A stretch of 13,605 nucleotides of DNA from Clostridia bacterium. GTDB lineage: Bacteria; Bacillota_E; SLMV01; PUMD01. Location of the stretch: positions 1 to 13,605 of the forward strand of contig PWUB01000213.1 in the NCBI GenBank assembly GCA_003563755.1. The letters are read 5' to 3'. The notes below the pieces were generated by a model. It ran no database searches. It worked only from the letters and a program-made list of their open reading frames with translations, and was not told the DNA's origin. Positions 5,837 through 12,907 of the stretch are shown here, piece by piece. The position numbers were made by a program, and so were the translations under genes. Numbering within the stretch: position 1 is the stretch's first letter; every line of letters begins with the position of its first letter.

Positions 5837-7822
5837 GTGCAGGGTCGTGTGCGCTTCATGGCGGTTCTGGTAGTCATCTTCATGCTCATCCTTGGGGGAA
5901 GGGTGGCACAGCTGCAGCTGGTCGAGGGAGAATCTCTCCTCGTGGCCTCCGTGCAGCAGCGCCTGCGCGTCCTCAGCATACCTGCCCCGAGGGGCAAGAT
6001 ATTTGCGGCCGATGACACCGTCCTGGCCACCAATCGGCCCGCATTCGTGGTGCAGTATCTGCCGGGCAGCGACCCTCTTACCGAATCTCAGATGACGCTC
6101 TTGTCAGATCTCATCAACGTACCGGTGGAGAGCATCCTGGCCGCGATCCGTGAGCAGCGCAGCATAAGGCCCTACGCACCGGTTGATCTGAAGGTGGACC
6201 TTACGCCCCGAGAGTACACCGCGCTCATGGAGAATCGATATCTCATGCCCGGCATCAGGGTCGAGGCACTTCCCGTGCGGAATTACCCCCAGGGAGTCCT
6301 GGCCTCCCATGTTCTGGGTTACGTGCTCAAGATAGCCGAACACGAGCTGAGGACCTTCGGTGAGATGTCGGGCCGGACGTACGATAATCGGGACCTGGTG
6401 GGTAAGGCTGGGGTTGAGAGGACGATGGAGTTTGATCTCCAGGGTCACGACGGGGAGGTGCGGGTCGAGGTCGACGCCTACATGCGGCTGGTCGACAGCG
6501 TGATCGGTTATGAACCCCGGGCCGGCGACGATGTGCATCTCACCCTGGACAGCAGTCTTCAGGCGGTGGCAGAACGGGCTCTCATCACCGTGTGCGAGAG
6601 GCTGCAGGAAGGGCACGACCCCGTGCCCCTGGACCTCGCCACCGGTAGGTACCTGGGACTGTGGCAGGAGGGACACATGCGTCCGGCAGACTCTTCGCGT
6701 CCATCCCGCACCTACCCCGATGCCACTTCCGCGGCCGCGGTGGTCATTGACGTAAGGACAGGAGCGGTGCTCGCCATGGCCTCGCATCCGGCCTTCGATC
6801 CCAACGACTTCGCGACGGCCCCCCTGCATCTGTCCGGGACAGAGGGGGCGGCGAAGTGGGAGGAGCAGTGGCGAAGACTCAATGATCCGGCGGCGGGCCA
6901 ACCCCTGCTCAACCGCACCATCTCACAGATCTCACCCCCGGGATCCAGCTTCAAGATGGTGACCGCCCTCGCAGCCCTGGAGGCCGGGCTGGATCCTGCG
7001 AGGACCGTGACCTGTCATGGAGCCCTGGACATCTTCGACCAGCAGTATGGTTGCTGGACCGCGCACGGAGCCACCGACCTTCATCGGGCGATAGCCCAGA
7101 GCTGCAATGTTTACTTCTACCGGGCCGGCCTGGACGTGGGAATCGACCGCCTGGCGGACATGGCCCGGGCCCTGGGCTTCGGCGAACCCACCGGATTGCT
7201 CGGACTCCCCCCCGGTGAAGAGCGGGGAGGTACTCTTCCCAGCCGGGCATGGAAACAGGAAGCCCTGGGTGAGATGTGGTATCCAGGCGAGACGCTCATG
7301 GCCGCCATAGGCCAGGGTTTCCATGCCCATACGCCCATGCAGTTGGCCGTCTACACTGCCACCATCGCGAACGGTGGAACGAGATATCGCCCTTACGTGG
7401 TGGACCGCCTGGTCAGCGTCGACGGTGAGGTGCTCTGGGAGGCCACTCCGAAGGAAGTTGCGACCCTGCCGGTATCACCCGAGAATCTCCGCTTGGTCCA
7501 GGCAGGGATGGAGGGCGCTGCTCTCCCCGGGGGGTCCGCCTACCGGAGGTTTCAGGACTACCCTCAGCCCTGTCCCGAACGCGGAGAGGTCATCTCCGTT
7601 GCGGCCAAGACCGGGACTGCCGAGGTGGGCACCGCCTACGATCGGCGGGACAGCCACGGTTGGTTCGTGGCGTATGCACCCGCGGAGGATCCAGAGATAG
7701 CGGTGGCTGTGGTGATATACCACGGTGGTGGAGGATCCCTCGCTGCTGCCCCGGTCACCAGGGCGATCATTGACGAATACTTCGGCTTCACCCTCGAAGC
7801 GGACACGGAACCAGGGGAGTGA
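5837..7822 (+). CDS. mrdA: Penicillin-binding protein 2 (class B transpeptidase)
   Basis: A 661-residue class B PBP. An N-terminal membrane anchor (about residues 4-22) is followed by the PBP dimerisation/pedestal domain (APRGKIFAADDTVLATNRP; VLGYVLKIAEHEL; GKAGVERTMEFDLQG) and a C-terminal transpeptidase domain. The active-site motifs are intact: SSFK with nucleophile Ser370, SCN at 422-424 and KTGT at 591-594. It cross-links peptidoglycan on the outer face of the membrane during elongation, working with RodA (encoded at 9930-11069) and activated by MreC. Its place after mreD argues for PBP2 rather than FtsI/PBP3 or SpoVD, and no PASTA domains are seen. Start GTG 5837 has GGGAGGT (5822-5828) eight bases upstream. 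The stretch between SSFK and the dimer domain includes an acidic/Trp-rich insertion (about 325-350), common in this family. Confidence 0.95.
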   Translation: MQGRVRFMAVLVVIFMLILGGRVAQLQLVEGESLLVASVQQRLRVLSIPAPRGKIFAADDTVLATNRPAFVVQYLPGSDPLTESQMTLLSDLINVPVESILAAIREQRSIRPYAPVDLKVDLTPREYTALMENRYLMPGIRVEALPVRNYPQGVLASHVLGYVLKIAEHELRTFGEMSGRTYDNRDLVGKAGVERTMEFDLQGHDGEVRVEVDAYMRLVDSVIGYEPRAGDDVHLTLDSSLQAVAERALITVCERLQEGHDPVPLDLATGRYLGLWQEGHMRPADSSRPSRTYPDATSAAAVVIDVRTGAVLAMASHPAFDPNDFATAPLHLSGTEGAAKWEEQWRRLNDPAAGQPLLNRTISQISPPGSSFKMVTALAALEAGLDPARTVTCHGALDIFDQQYGCWTAHGATDLHRAIAQSCNVYFYRAGLDVGIDRLADMARALGFGEPTGLLGLPPGEERGGTLPSRAWKQEALGEMWYPGETLMAAIGQGFHAHTPMQLAVYTATIANGGTRYRPYVVDRLVSVDGEVLWEATPKEVATLPVSPENLRLVQAGMEGAALPGGSAYRRFQDYPQPCPERGEVISVAAKTGTAEVGTAYDRRDSHGWFVAYAPAEDPEIAVAVVIYHGGGGSLAAAPVTRAIIDEYFGFTLEADTEPGE

Positions 7823-7990
7823 CATCAGTCGACAGCAGAGACCATTGTCCGAGGATCACGACGTAATATGATGAATGGCGTAGTAAGCAGACGTTATGGG
7901 GACGTAACAGCCGGTACTAAGAGTTATAGAAGGACATTCCCTGCATACGGCGAATTAGCTAGCAGAGTCAATGCGGGGGAGGGTTTCGAT
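7823..7990 (+). other. AT-richer intergenic/leader region before minC
   Basis: A 168-base gap, large for this tightly packed cluster. Its base use differs from the neighbours: read in the minC frame, only about 45 percent of third positions are G or C, and it uses GTA, AGA and TTA codons that are scarce nearby. The minC frame is open back to ATG 7868, but codon use and lack of MinC similarity argue that this is untranslated leader rather than an N-terminal extension. It holds a promoter-like pair (7845-7872), three ACGTWA words (7861-7866, 7891-7896, 7902-7907, the middle one ACGTTA) and a weak hairpin between the last two. I recognise no known riboswitch core in it. Confidence 0.55.
7845..7872 (+). 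promoter_or_regulatory. Sigma-A-like promoter for minCDE
   Basis: TTGTCC (7845-7850, four of six matches to TTGACA), 16 bases, then TATGAT (7867-7872, five of six matches to TATAAT). Transcription would start near 7879, leaving a leader of about 110 bases before the minC GTG at 7991. The -10 box overlaps the spurious upstream ATGATG, which supports the shorter minC. This would let the min genes and possibly rodA be expressed apart from the elongasome block. Confidence 0.5.
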
Positions 7991-8641
7991 GTGCGAGGTC
8001 AAAAGGTGATGTTCAAAGGCAGTAGAAACGGGTTGTATATTGACATGGCGGAAGGCCCGACCTTCGAGGTTCTCCTCGAGGAGCTGGAGGACAGGCTCCG
8101 CGCCGCCCGAGGGTTCTTCCGCGGATCAGAGGCAGTTGTCGATGTGGGGGGACGGGTCCTGACCACCGAGCAGCTGGTGCTCCTGGAGAGGAAGCTGAGC
8201 AGCACGGGCGGCTTCAGCCTGACCCAGGTGGTGCACGAGCCGGCTGAGGTCAAACGATCCCAGGATCGACGGACCGAACAGGCCCGGTTGGTGCGGGGAA
8301 CCCTTCACTCCGGACAGCATGTTCAGCACGACGGTAACGTGGTCATCCTCGGCGATGTGAACCCGGGTGCCGAGGTGGTCGCCAGTGGAGATGTTGTCGT
8401 CGTAGGGCGGCTGCGGGGGATGGTGCATGCCGGCGCAGGTGGCGACGATGGGGCCGTTGTCATCGCCTTTCGGCTGGAGCCGATCCAACTGAGGATCGGA
8501 GGGGTCATCGGGCGCTCTCCGGGGGATCGGCGCACCGGGGGGCCGGTTGCACCAGAGATAGCCCGACTGCAGGATGGCGTCATCATTGTCAGCGAGTACG
8601 TACCCCACCATTCGGATGCGTGGCAGAGGGTGGGGGTATAG
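7991..8641 (+). CDS. minC: Septum site-determining protein MinC
   Basis: A 216-residue division inhibitor that blocks FtsZ assembly away from midcell and is recruited to the membrane by MinD. N-domain: VMFKGSRNGLYIDM through the FFRGSEAVVDVGGR phrase (residues 6-55). C-terminal beta-helix: HSGQHVQHDGNVVILGDVNPG, then GRLRGMVHAGAGG and IQLRIGGVIGRSPGD. These are the canonical MinC strands. The start is GTG 7991, with GGGGGAGGG (about 7976-7983) seven bases upstream and the conserved N-terminus beginning at once. An upstream in-frame ATG pair (7868/7871) would add 41 residues with atypical codons and overlaps a promoter -10 element, so it is rejected. Confidence 0.95.
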   Translation: MRGQKVMFKGSRNGLYIDMAEGPTFEVLLEELEDRLRAARGFFRGSEAVVDVGGRVLTTEQLVLLERKLSSTGGFSLTQVVHEPAEVKRSQDRRTEQARLVRGTLHSGQHVQHDGNVVILGDVNPGAEVVASGDVVVVGRLRGMVHAGAGGDDGAVVIAFRLEPIQLRIGGVIGRSPGDRRTGGPVAPEIARLQDGVIIVSEYVPHHSDAWQRVGV

Positions 8642-8788
8642 GTCACGGCCCGGTGAGCCGAGTGGCGAGGATGCCAAATATGGCACTGAGGGAGCGTGAT
8701 GATACCTGGTTACGGGCCGGCGGCTCCACCCGGGGGCTGCTCGACGGGGTACCGGAGCTTATGTGCCTCCGTCGCACCAGGAAGAGCA
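8642..8788 (+). other. Unassigned 147-base gap between minC and minD
   Basis: No confident gene is seen here. The minD frame is open back to GTG 8696 (followed by ATG 8699), with GAGGGAG nearby, which would add about 31 residues rich in Pro, Gly and Ser that look like nothing known. A second frame could encode about 50 residues from ATG 8671, also unrecognised and running into minD. Base composition is like the neighbours, unlike the minC leader. A small palindrome GCCAAATATGGC lies near 8673-8684. It is either a leader for minD or a small unrecognised coding element. Confidence 0.45.
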
Positions 8789-9622
8789 TTGGGAGAAACA
8801 CTGGTTATCACTTCAGGTAAGGGAGGCGTGGGCAAGACGACCGCGACGGCCAACATCGGGGCCGCCCTGGCGACGCTGGGCTACTGCGTGGCCCTGGTTG
8901 ATGCCGACATCGGCCTGCGCAATCTCGACGTTGTACTGGGTCTGGAGAACCGGATAGTCTACGATCTTGTCGATGTGGTGGAGGGTTTCTGCCGGCTGAA
9001 ACAGGCTCTCATCAGGGACAAGCGCCATGAGGGTCTGTACCTGCTGCCGGCCGCACAGACCAAGGACAAGTCGGCGGTGAACCCGGAGCAGATGCTGCGG
9101 ATATCCGAACAGCTGAAAGAGACCAACCTCGCCGTCGAGGCGGGGGGAGGGGAATACCTGGACTATATTCTGGTAGATTCACCCGCGGGCATCGAGCAGG
9201 GATTCCGCAACGCGGTCGCAGGCGCTGACCGCGCTTTCATCGTGACTACTCCCGAGGTGGCAGCCGTCAGGGACGCCGACAGGATAATCGGACTCCTGGA
9301 GGCCGAGGACCTTGCTCGGCCGCAGCTGATCATCAACCGTCTCCGGCCGAACATGGTGAGAACCGGAGACATGATGGACATAGATGACATCATCGACATC
9401 CTGGCGGTGGGACTGCTGGGTGTGGTGCCCGAGGACGACCGGATACTGATAAGTACCAACAGGGGAGAGCCGGTGATAGGGAATGCAGCTTCGCCCGCCG
9501 GCAAGGCCTTCACCAACATAGCCCGACGCATAACTGGCGAAGACGTACCGCTGATGGAACTACAGGGCAATCGTTCGTTTTTCGGGCGGTTGGGACAGCT
9601 GCTCAGCTTTCGCCAGCGCTGA
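8789..9622 (+). CDS. minD: Septum site-determining ATPase MinD
   Basis: A 277-residue ParA/MinD-type ATPase that binds the membrane as an ATP dimer and recruits MinC; MinE stimulates its ATPase. Starting at TTG 8789, the deviant Walker A GKGGVGKTT puts the signature and catalytic lysines at 11 and 16 and the Walker A' VDADIGLRNLD aspartates at 38 and 40, the same numbering as E. coli MinD, and the N-terminus GETLVITSG aligns with the B. subtilis one. AGGAAG (8779-8784) lies just upstream. Other family phrases: YDLVDVVEG, LLPAAQTKDK, DSPAGIEQGFRNAVAGAD and TTPEVAAVRDADRIIGLLE. The C-terminus RSFFGRLGQLLSFRQR forms the expected amphipathic membrane helix. About ten extra residues (TNLAVEAGGG) lie just before the LDYILVDSPAG strand compared with B. 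subtilis MinD. Confidence 0.97.
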   Translation: MGETLVITSGKGGVGKTTATANIGAALATLGYCVALVDADIGLRNLDVVLGLENRIVYDLVDVVEGFCRLKQALIRDKRHEGLYLLPAAQTKDKSAVNPEQMLRISEQLKETNLAVEAGGGEYLDYILVDSPAGIEQGFRNAVAGADRAFIVTTPEVAAVRDADRIIGLLEAEDLARPQLIINRLRPNMVRTGDMMDIDDIIDILAVGLLGVVPEDDRILISTNRGEPVIGNAASPAGKAFTNIARRITGEDVPLMELQGNRSFFGRLGQLLSFRQR

Positions 9623-9634
9623 GGGGGGATGCGA

Positions 9635-9904
9635 ATGAGTTTTCTGAGCAGGCTTTTCGGCCGTAAGACTCCCAGCAAACAGGTGGCCAAGGAACGGCTG
9701 CAGCTCGTTCTGAGCCACGACCGTATGAGGATGCCCCCGGGCCTCCTTGACGATCTCAAGGATGACCTCATACAGGTGATATCGGACTACGTTGAAATAG
9801 ATGAGTCAGGAATAACGGTGGAGTTCGACAACCACGATAGTGAGAGGCGATCTCTGGTGGCCAGCATTCCGGTGCTAGGCATGCGCAGAGACCGGGTGCG
9901 CTGA
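9635..9904 (+). CDS. minE: Cell division topological specificity factor MinE
   Basis: An 89-residue MinE. The N-terminal SFLSRLFGRK forms the membrane-binding amphipathic helix, AKERLQLVLSHDR is the MinD-activating region, and the C-terminal part (LKDDLIQVISDYVEIDESGITVEF...LVASIPV) is the dimerising topological domain. MinE drives MinD off the membrane and makes the Min oscillator. ATG 9629 is fused to the ribosome site GAGGGGGG (9621-9628); ATG 9635 has proper spacing and starts at the conserved helix, so it is preferred. The gene begins 12 bases after minD. Its presence means this organism should use the oscillating Min system rather than the DivIVA/MinJ mode of Bacillus, which lacks MinE. 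Confidence 0.95.
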   Translation: MSFLSRLFGRKTPSKQVAKERLQLVLSHDRMRMPPGLLDDLKDDLIQVISDYVEIDESGITVEFDNHDSERRSLVASIPVLGMRRDRVR

Positions 9905-9929
9905 ACAGACTGTGAGGAGGATCACCCCA

Positions 9930-11069
9930 TTGGGCAGGCTGCTGAGGTATGTTGACTGGGTGCTGATACTCGCTGTGCTGGCGCTTCTGAGCATGGGGAT
10001 CCTGATGATCGCCGGATCCACTGCCGACTGCTGGAGCAGTGTGTTCACCTCATCCTTCGTGCGCCGGCAGGCCATCTTCGGCGCCCTGGGGCTCGTCGCA
10101 ATGTTCACCGTCATGACGGTGGACTATCGTCACCTGAGGAGTTTTTCCCGGCTGTTTTACACAGTGACGGTGCTCCTCCTGGGTGCCGTTATCCTGTTCG
10201 GGGATGCTGTCGGAGGAGCCACCCGGTGGCTCACCCTCGGTCCGCTGACTTTTCAGCCGGCCGAGGTCGCACGGGTGCTGGTTATCGTCACCCTGGCCAA
10301 CCAGGTAACCGCCTTGGGCAAGGAACGCAGGCGGAACTACACCTGGGTGGACTTCGCCTGGTCCGTCGTCCATGTGGGGGTACCGGCCGCCCTCGTGCTG
10401 ATGCAGCCCGACCTGGGCACAGCCCTGGTGTTTTTGGCGGTGCTTTTGGGCGAGCTGTACCTGGCGGGGTTCAGCGGCTGGCGCCTGGCCGCCGTAGTCT
10501 TGACCCTGGGCGCCGGGTCGGTGGGTGTCCTGATGGCCCATCTCCGGTACGGTCTGCAGATTCCCTTCCTGAGACCCTACATGGTGACCCGCCTGATCGC
10601 CTTCGTGGATCCGACGGCGGACCCGACCGGTGCAGGATACCACCTCAAGCAGTCCATAATGGCCATTGGATCGGGAAGAGTGACGGGGAACGGACTGTTC
10701 CGAGGTGCCGGTACTCAGCTGCATTTTCTTCCCGAGCAGCACACGGACTTCATCTTCTCAGCCCTGGGAGAACAGCTGGGATTCGTGGGAGCAGCCGCTC
10801 TCCTTTTGACCTTCATGGTGTTGTTTATTCGCATGCTTACGATCGCTGCCGGGGCTGCGGATCAGTACGGAGCGGTCCTGGTGGGAGGCGTGGTGGCCAT
10901 GCTGTTCTTCCGGGTCGTGATCAACGTCGGAATGACCATGGGGATCATGCCCATCACCGGGCTGCCGCTGCCCTTCGTCAGCTACGGCGGGAGCGCACTC
11001 GTGTCCGACCTCGTCACCGTGGGGCTCGTCCTCAATGTGGGCATGAGACGTCACAAGATCCTTTTCTGA
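9930..11069 (+). CDS. rodA: SEDS peptidoglycan glycosyltransferase RodA
   Basis: A 379-residue SEDS protein with about ten membrane segments. It polymerises lipid II into glycan strands and works with the PBP2 encoded upstream. Family phrases: TRWLTLGPLTFQPAEVARV, VPAALVLMQPDLGTALVF, FLPEQHTDFIFSALGEQLGF (the Asp in HTDF belongs to the conserved catalytic loop) and the near C-terminal GIMPITGLPLPFVSYGGSAL. The HTDFIFSALGEQ wording and the C-terminal loop are closer to RodA than FtsW, and context (PBP2, MreBCD) agrees. The frame is open from GTG 9912, but that codon sits inside the ribosome site TGAGGAGG (9913-9920); TTG 9930 has nine-base spacing and is preferred. The next promoter-like site follows the stop. 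Confidence 0.93.
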   Translation: MGRLLRYVDWVLILAVLALLSMGILMIAGSTADCWSSVFTSSFVRRQAIFGALGLVAMFTVMTVDYRHLRSFSRLFYTVTVLLLGAVILFGDAVGGATRWLTLGPLTFQPAEVARVLVIVTLANQVTALGKERRRNYTWVDFAWSVVHVGVPAALVLMQPDLGTALVFLAVLLGELYLAGFSGWRLAAVVLTLGAGSVGVLMAHLRYGLQIPFLRPYMVTRLIAFVDPTADPTGAGYHLKQSIMAIGSGRVTGNGLFRGAGTQLHFLPEQHTDFIFSALGEQLGFVGAAALLLTFMVLFIRMLTIAAGAADQYGAVLVGGVVAMLFFRVVINVGMTMGIMPITGLPLPFVSYGGSALVSDLVTVGLVLNVGMRRHKILF

Positions 11070-11089
11070 TGCCATCCGGTCCTCGTCGG

Positions 11090-11118
11090 GCATAATGGGA
11101 CGAGTGCCCCCGTATAAT
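11090..11118 (+). promoter_or_regulatory. Sigma-E-like sporulation promoter for spoIVFA-spoIVFB
   Basis: GCATAAT (11090-11096), 14 bases, then CGTATAAT (11111-11118). This spacing and wording resemble the B. subtilis sigma-E consensus (about KMATATT, 14-15 bases, CATACAnT); the -10 keeps the C-TA-A-T positions. As a sigma-A site it would have a perfect TATAAT (11113-11118) but almost no -35 match (GCATAA). In B. subtilis spoIVFAB is under sigma-E, so both sequence and position fit. Transcription would start near 11125, some 25 bases before the start codon. Confidence 0.55.
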
Positions 11119-11150
11119 TTTATGTGTAGTTGTTTAGCGGGGGAGGACCG

Positions 11151-11915
11151 GTGGGATCCATGAAAAACTTACCTTACCGCGGGGGTTCCGCGGGACGCGA
11201 GGGGGCGCTCCGGCGGCTGGGCACCGGGCGGCGGAGAACACCTCGCTGGGAACAGCTGACAGCACCCAGGCTTGCCCGGCAGATCCTCTGTGCAGTTCTG
11301 CTCCTGGTGTTCGTGGTGATCCTCGGATCACTTCCGTGGGCAGTGACGGACTCGGCAGGCGCTTTCGTGTACCGCATTCTCACTGAGGACAGCGACTGGT
11401 CCCGTCTGGCCGGGGGGCTTCTGCAGAGAGCAGGAGATATTCCCGTGTTCAGGGACACCTCCGTGGGCGAGTGGTTGGCTACCGCTGTTGATACCCGCCT
11501 GGCAGAGCCGGAGGAAAGCGCGTTTTCCTTACCGGTGTACGGTGAGATCGTGTCTCCCTTCGGCTGGCGAGAGGATCCCGATACGGGTGCGATGCACTTT
11601 CACACGGGAGTTGATCTGCAGGCCGAGATCGGCACCCCGGTGATGGCATCAGCGGTCGGTATGGTGCAGAGGGTGTGGGATGATGAACAGTACGGGTTGG
11701 CAGTGGAGGTCGAGCATGCTGACGGGTTCAGCACCCTGTACGCACACCTGAGCGAGGTGAGGGTGGAGGAGGGCGATGAGGTAGGGCCGGGTGAGGTGAT
11801 AGCGATGTCCGGAGAGTCGGGTCGCACCTCCGGTCCCCATCTGCACTTTGAGATCCGTGCGGACGGCAAGCCCATAGATCCCGTTCCACACCTGGTCGGG
11901 AGGGAGGACGACTGA
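11151..11915 (+). CDS. spoIVFA: M23 (LytM) peptidase-domain membrane protein, SpoIVFA-like
   Basis: About 254 residues: a basic N-terminus, one membrane segment (about 45-66, ILCAVLLLVFVVILGSLPW), then a LytM/M23 domain (about 125-247). In B. subtilis SpoIVFA holds the protease SpoIVFB in the outer forespore membrane with BofA and is degraded by SpoIVB and CtpB. Position directly before spoIVFB supports that role. All M23 residues are present: zinc ligands His151, Asp155 (HTGVD) and His232, catalytic His199 (YAHLS) and His230 (GPHLHFE). So it could be an active endopeptidase as well as a regulator; a general M23 cell-wall enzyme is the alternative. Start choice: GTG 11151 lies four bases after GGAGG (11142-11146) and ATG 11160 thirteen bases after it; both are possible. 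Confidence 0.72.
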   Translation: MGSMKNLPYRGGSAGREGALRRLGTGRRRTPRWEQLTAPRLARQILCAVLLLVFVVILGSLPWAVTDSAGAFVYRILTEDSDWSRLAGGLLQRAGDIPVFRDTSVGEWLATAVDTRLAEPEESAFSLPVYGEIVSPFGWREDPDTGAMHFHTGVDLQAEIGTPVMASAVGMVQRVWDDEQYGLAVEVEHADGFSTLYAHLSEVRVEEGDEVGPGEVIAMSGESGRTSGPHLHFEIRADGKPIDPVPHLVGREDD

Positions 11916-11920
11916 ATCTG

Positions 11921-12811
11921 TTGTCACGCGCCGAGATCCGCTTCTACGTGCGAGGCACCCGGATTTCCGTACACTTCACCACCATTGCCCTGCTGGTATG
12001 GGCCGTGCTTTCGGGCTACCTGTGGGAGATGACCCTGCTGTTAAGTGCACTGGTCACCCACGAAGTCGCCCACTTCATAGCCCTTCGCGGGTACGGTCTA
12101 ACCCTGATGACCGTCAGGGTCTTTCCCTTTGGGGCCAGCATGGAGGTCAGCGGCCTCTCGGGGCGGCCACACGTAGAGGTACCTGTTGCCCTCGCCGGTC
12201 CCCTGAACAACTTCCTCCTGCTCGCACTGGGACTGCTCCTGGGTTCGGCCGGATGGGGTGGAGGTTACCTGTGGGACTTCTTCCTCGCCGCCAATCTCGG
12301 GGTAGCGCTGTTCAACCTGATTCCCGCCCTGCCGCTTGACGGCGGTCGCATGTTCCGATGCTACCTTGGTGAAGCCATGGGGGTGGCTGCGGCCAGCCAC
12401 GTGCTGGCCTGCTGGGGAGTGTACTGGGGGCTCGGGCTGGTTGCAGGTTCGATCGTGCTGGCCCTCTGGTTATCGCTGTATGTCCCGGCCCTCGGTGTTC
12501 TCGGGATCATCCTGGTGGTGACCGCCCTGGGTGAGCGCGGCGAGACTTCGATTCTGCCCCTCGGGAATCTGTATCGAAGGCGTCCTAGGAGGACTGATGA
12601 CATGCCGCCTCCCGTTGAACACTTGAGTGCGTACGGTGAGGAGACCGTGGCCAGCGTGAGTCAGCGCCTGGGCAGCTACGGTTTCGCCATCGTCTGGATA
12701 CTCGACAGGAATCTGCGGCTCATGGGAACCCTGACAGAGGAGGAGCTGCGTCGGGCCGTCAGCTCGGGCAGGGCTGACGCCACTCTCGAGGGGCTCTTGT
12801 CCACCGAATGA
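11921..12811 (+). CDS. spoIVFB: SpoIVFB-like site-2 (M50B) intramembrane metalloprotease
   Basis: About 296 residues with six or so membrane segments. The zinc site is complete: HEVAH (His47, Glu48, His51) in an early helix and NLIPALPLDGGR (Asn132 to Arg143, with ligand Asp140) in a later one. In B. subtilis SpoIVFB cleaves pro-sigma-K in the mother cell after a forespore signal. The C-terminal part (about 228-296, PVEHLSAYGEETVASVSQRL, then FAIVWILDRNLRLMGTLTEEEL) looks like a CBS-type domain, which in SpoIVFB senses ATP. Start TTG 11921 follows the upstream stop by five bases. The best ribosome site, GGGAGG (11902-11907), is 13 bases away, so a nearer CTG start (11918 or 11912) cannot be excluded. 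Confidence 0.88.
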   Translation: MSRAEIRFYVRGTRISVHFTTIALLVWAVLSGYLWEMTLLLSALVTHEVAHFIALRGYGLTLMTVRVFPFGASMEVSGLSGRPHVEVPVALAGPLNNFLLLALGLLLGSAGWGGGYLWDFFLAANLGVALFNLIPALPLDGGRMFRCYLGEAMGVAAASHVLACWGVYWGLGLVAGSIVLALWLSLYVPALGVLGIILVVTALGERGETSILPLGNLYRRRPRRTDDMPPPVEHLSAYGEETVASVSQRLGSYGFAIVWILDRNLRLMGTLTEEELRRAVSSGRADATLEGLLSTE

Positions 12812-12856
12812 CAGCTGCACCACGGTCCGACAATGCGCCCGTGCCGTCAAACCCTA

Positions 12857-12862
12857 TATAAT
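12857..12862 (+). promoter_or_regulatory. Isolated TATAAT box before the radical SAM gene
   Basis: A perfect TATAAT within CTATATAATGG in the 96-base gap after spoIVFB. No -35 box is visible at 16-18 bases upstream and there is no TG extension. Start of transcription would be near 12869, leaving a leader of about 40 bases with the ribosome site GGAGGAG. Plausible but weak. Confidence 0.35.
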
Positions 12863-12907
12863 GGTGACAGGGACAAGCCAGTACAGTGGTAGATGGAGGA
12901 GAAGGGA

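Noticed and set aside
10226..11095. Open + strand frame of 289 codons overlapping rodA.
   Set aside because: The translation is low-complexity Arg/Gly/Pro, while the rodA frame carries clear SEDS motifs over the same bases.
11082..11104. Hairpin CTCGTC/GACGAG after rodA as a terminator.
   Set aside because: Only six pairs, an 11-base loop and no T run after it; it also overlaps the -35 of the sigma-E-like promoter.
12822..12848. CACGG/CCGTG pairing after spoIVFB as a terminator.
   Set aside because: Five pairs with a large loop and no T run; competing pairings are equally good.
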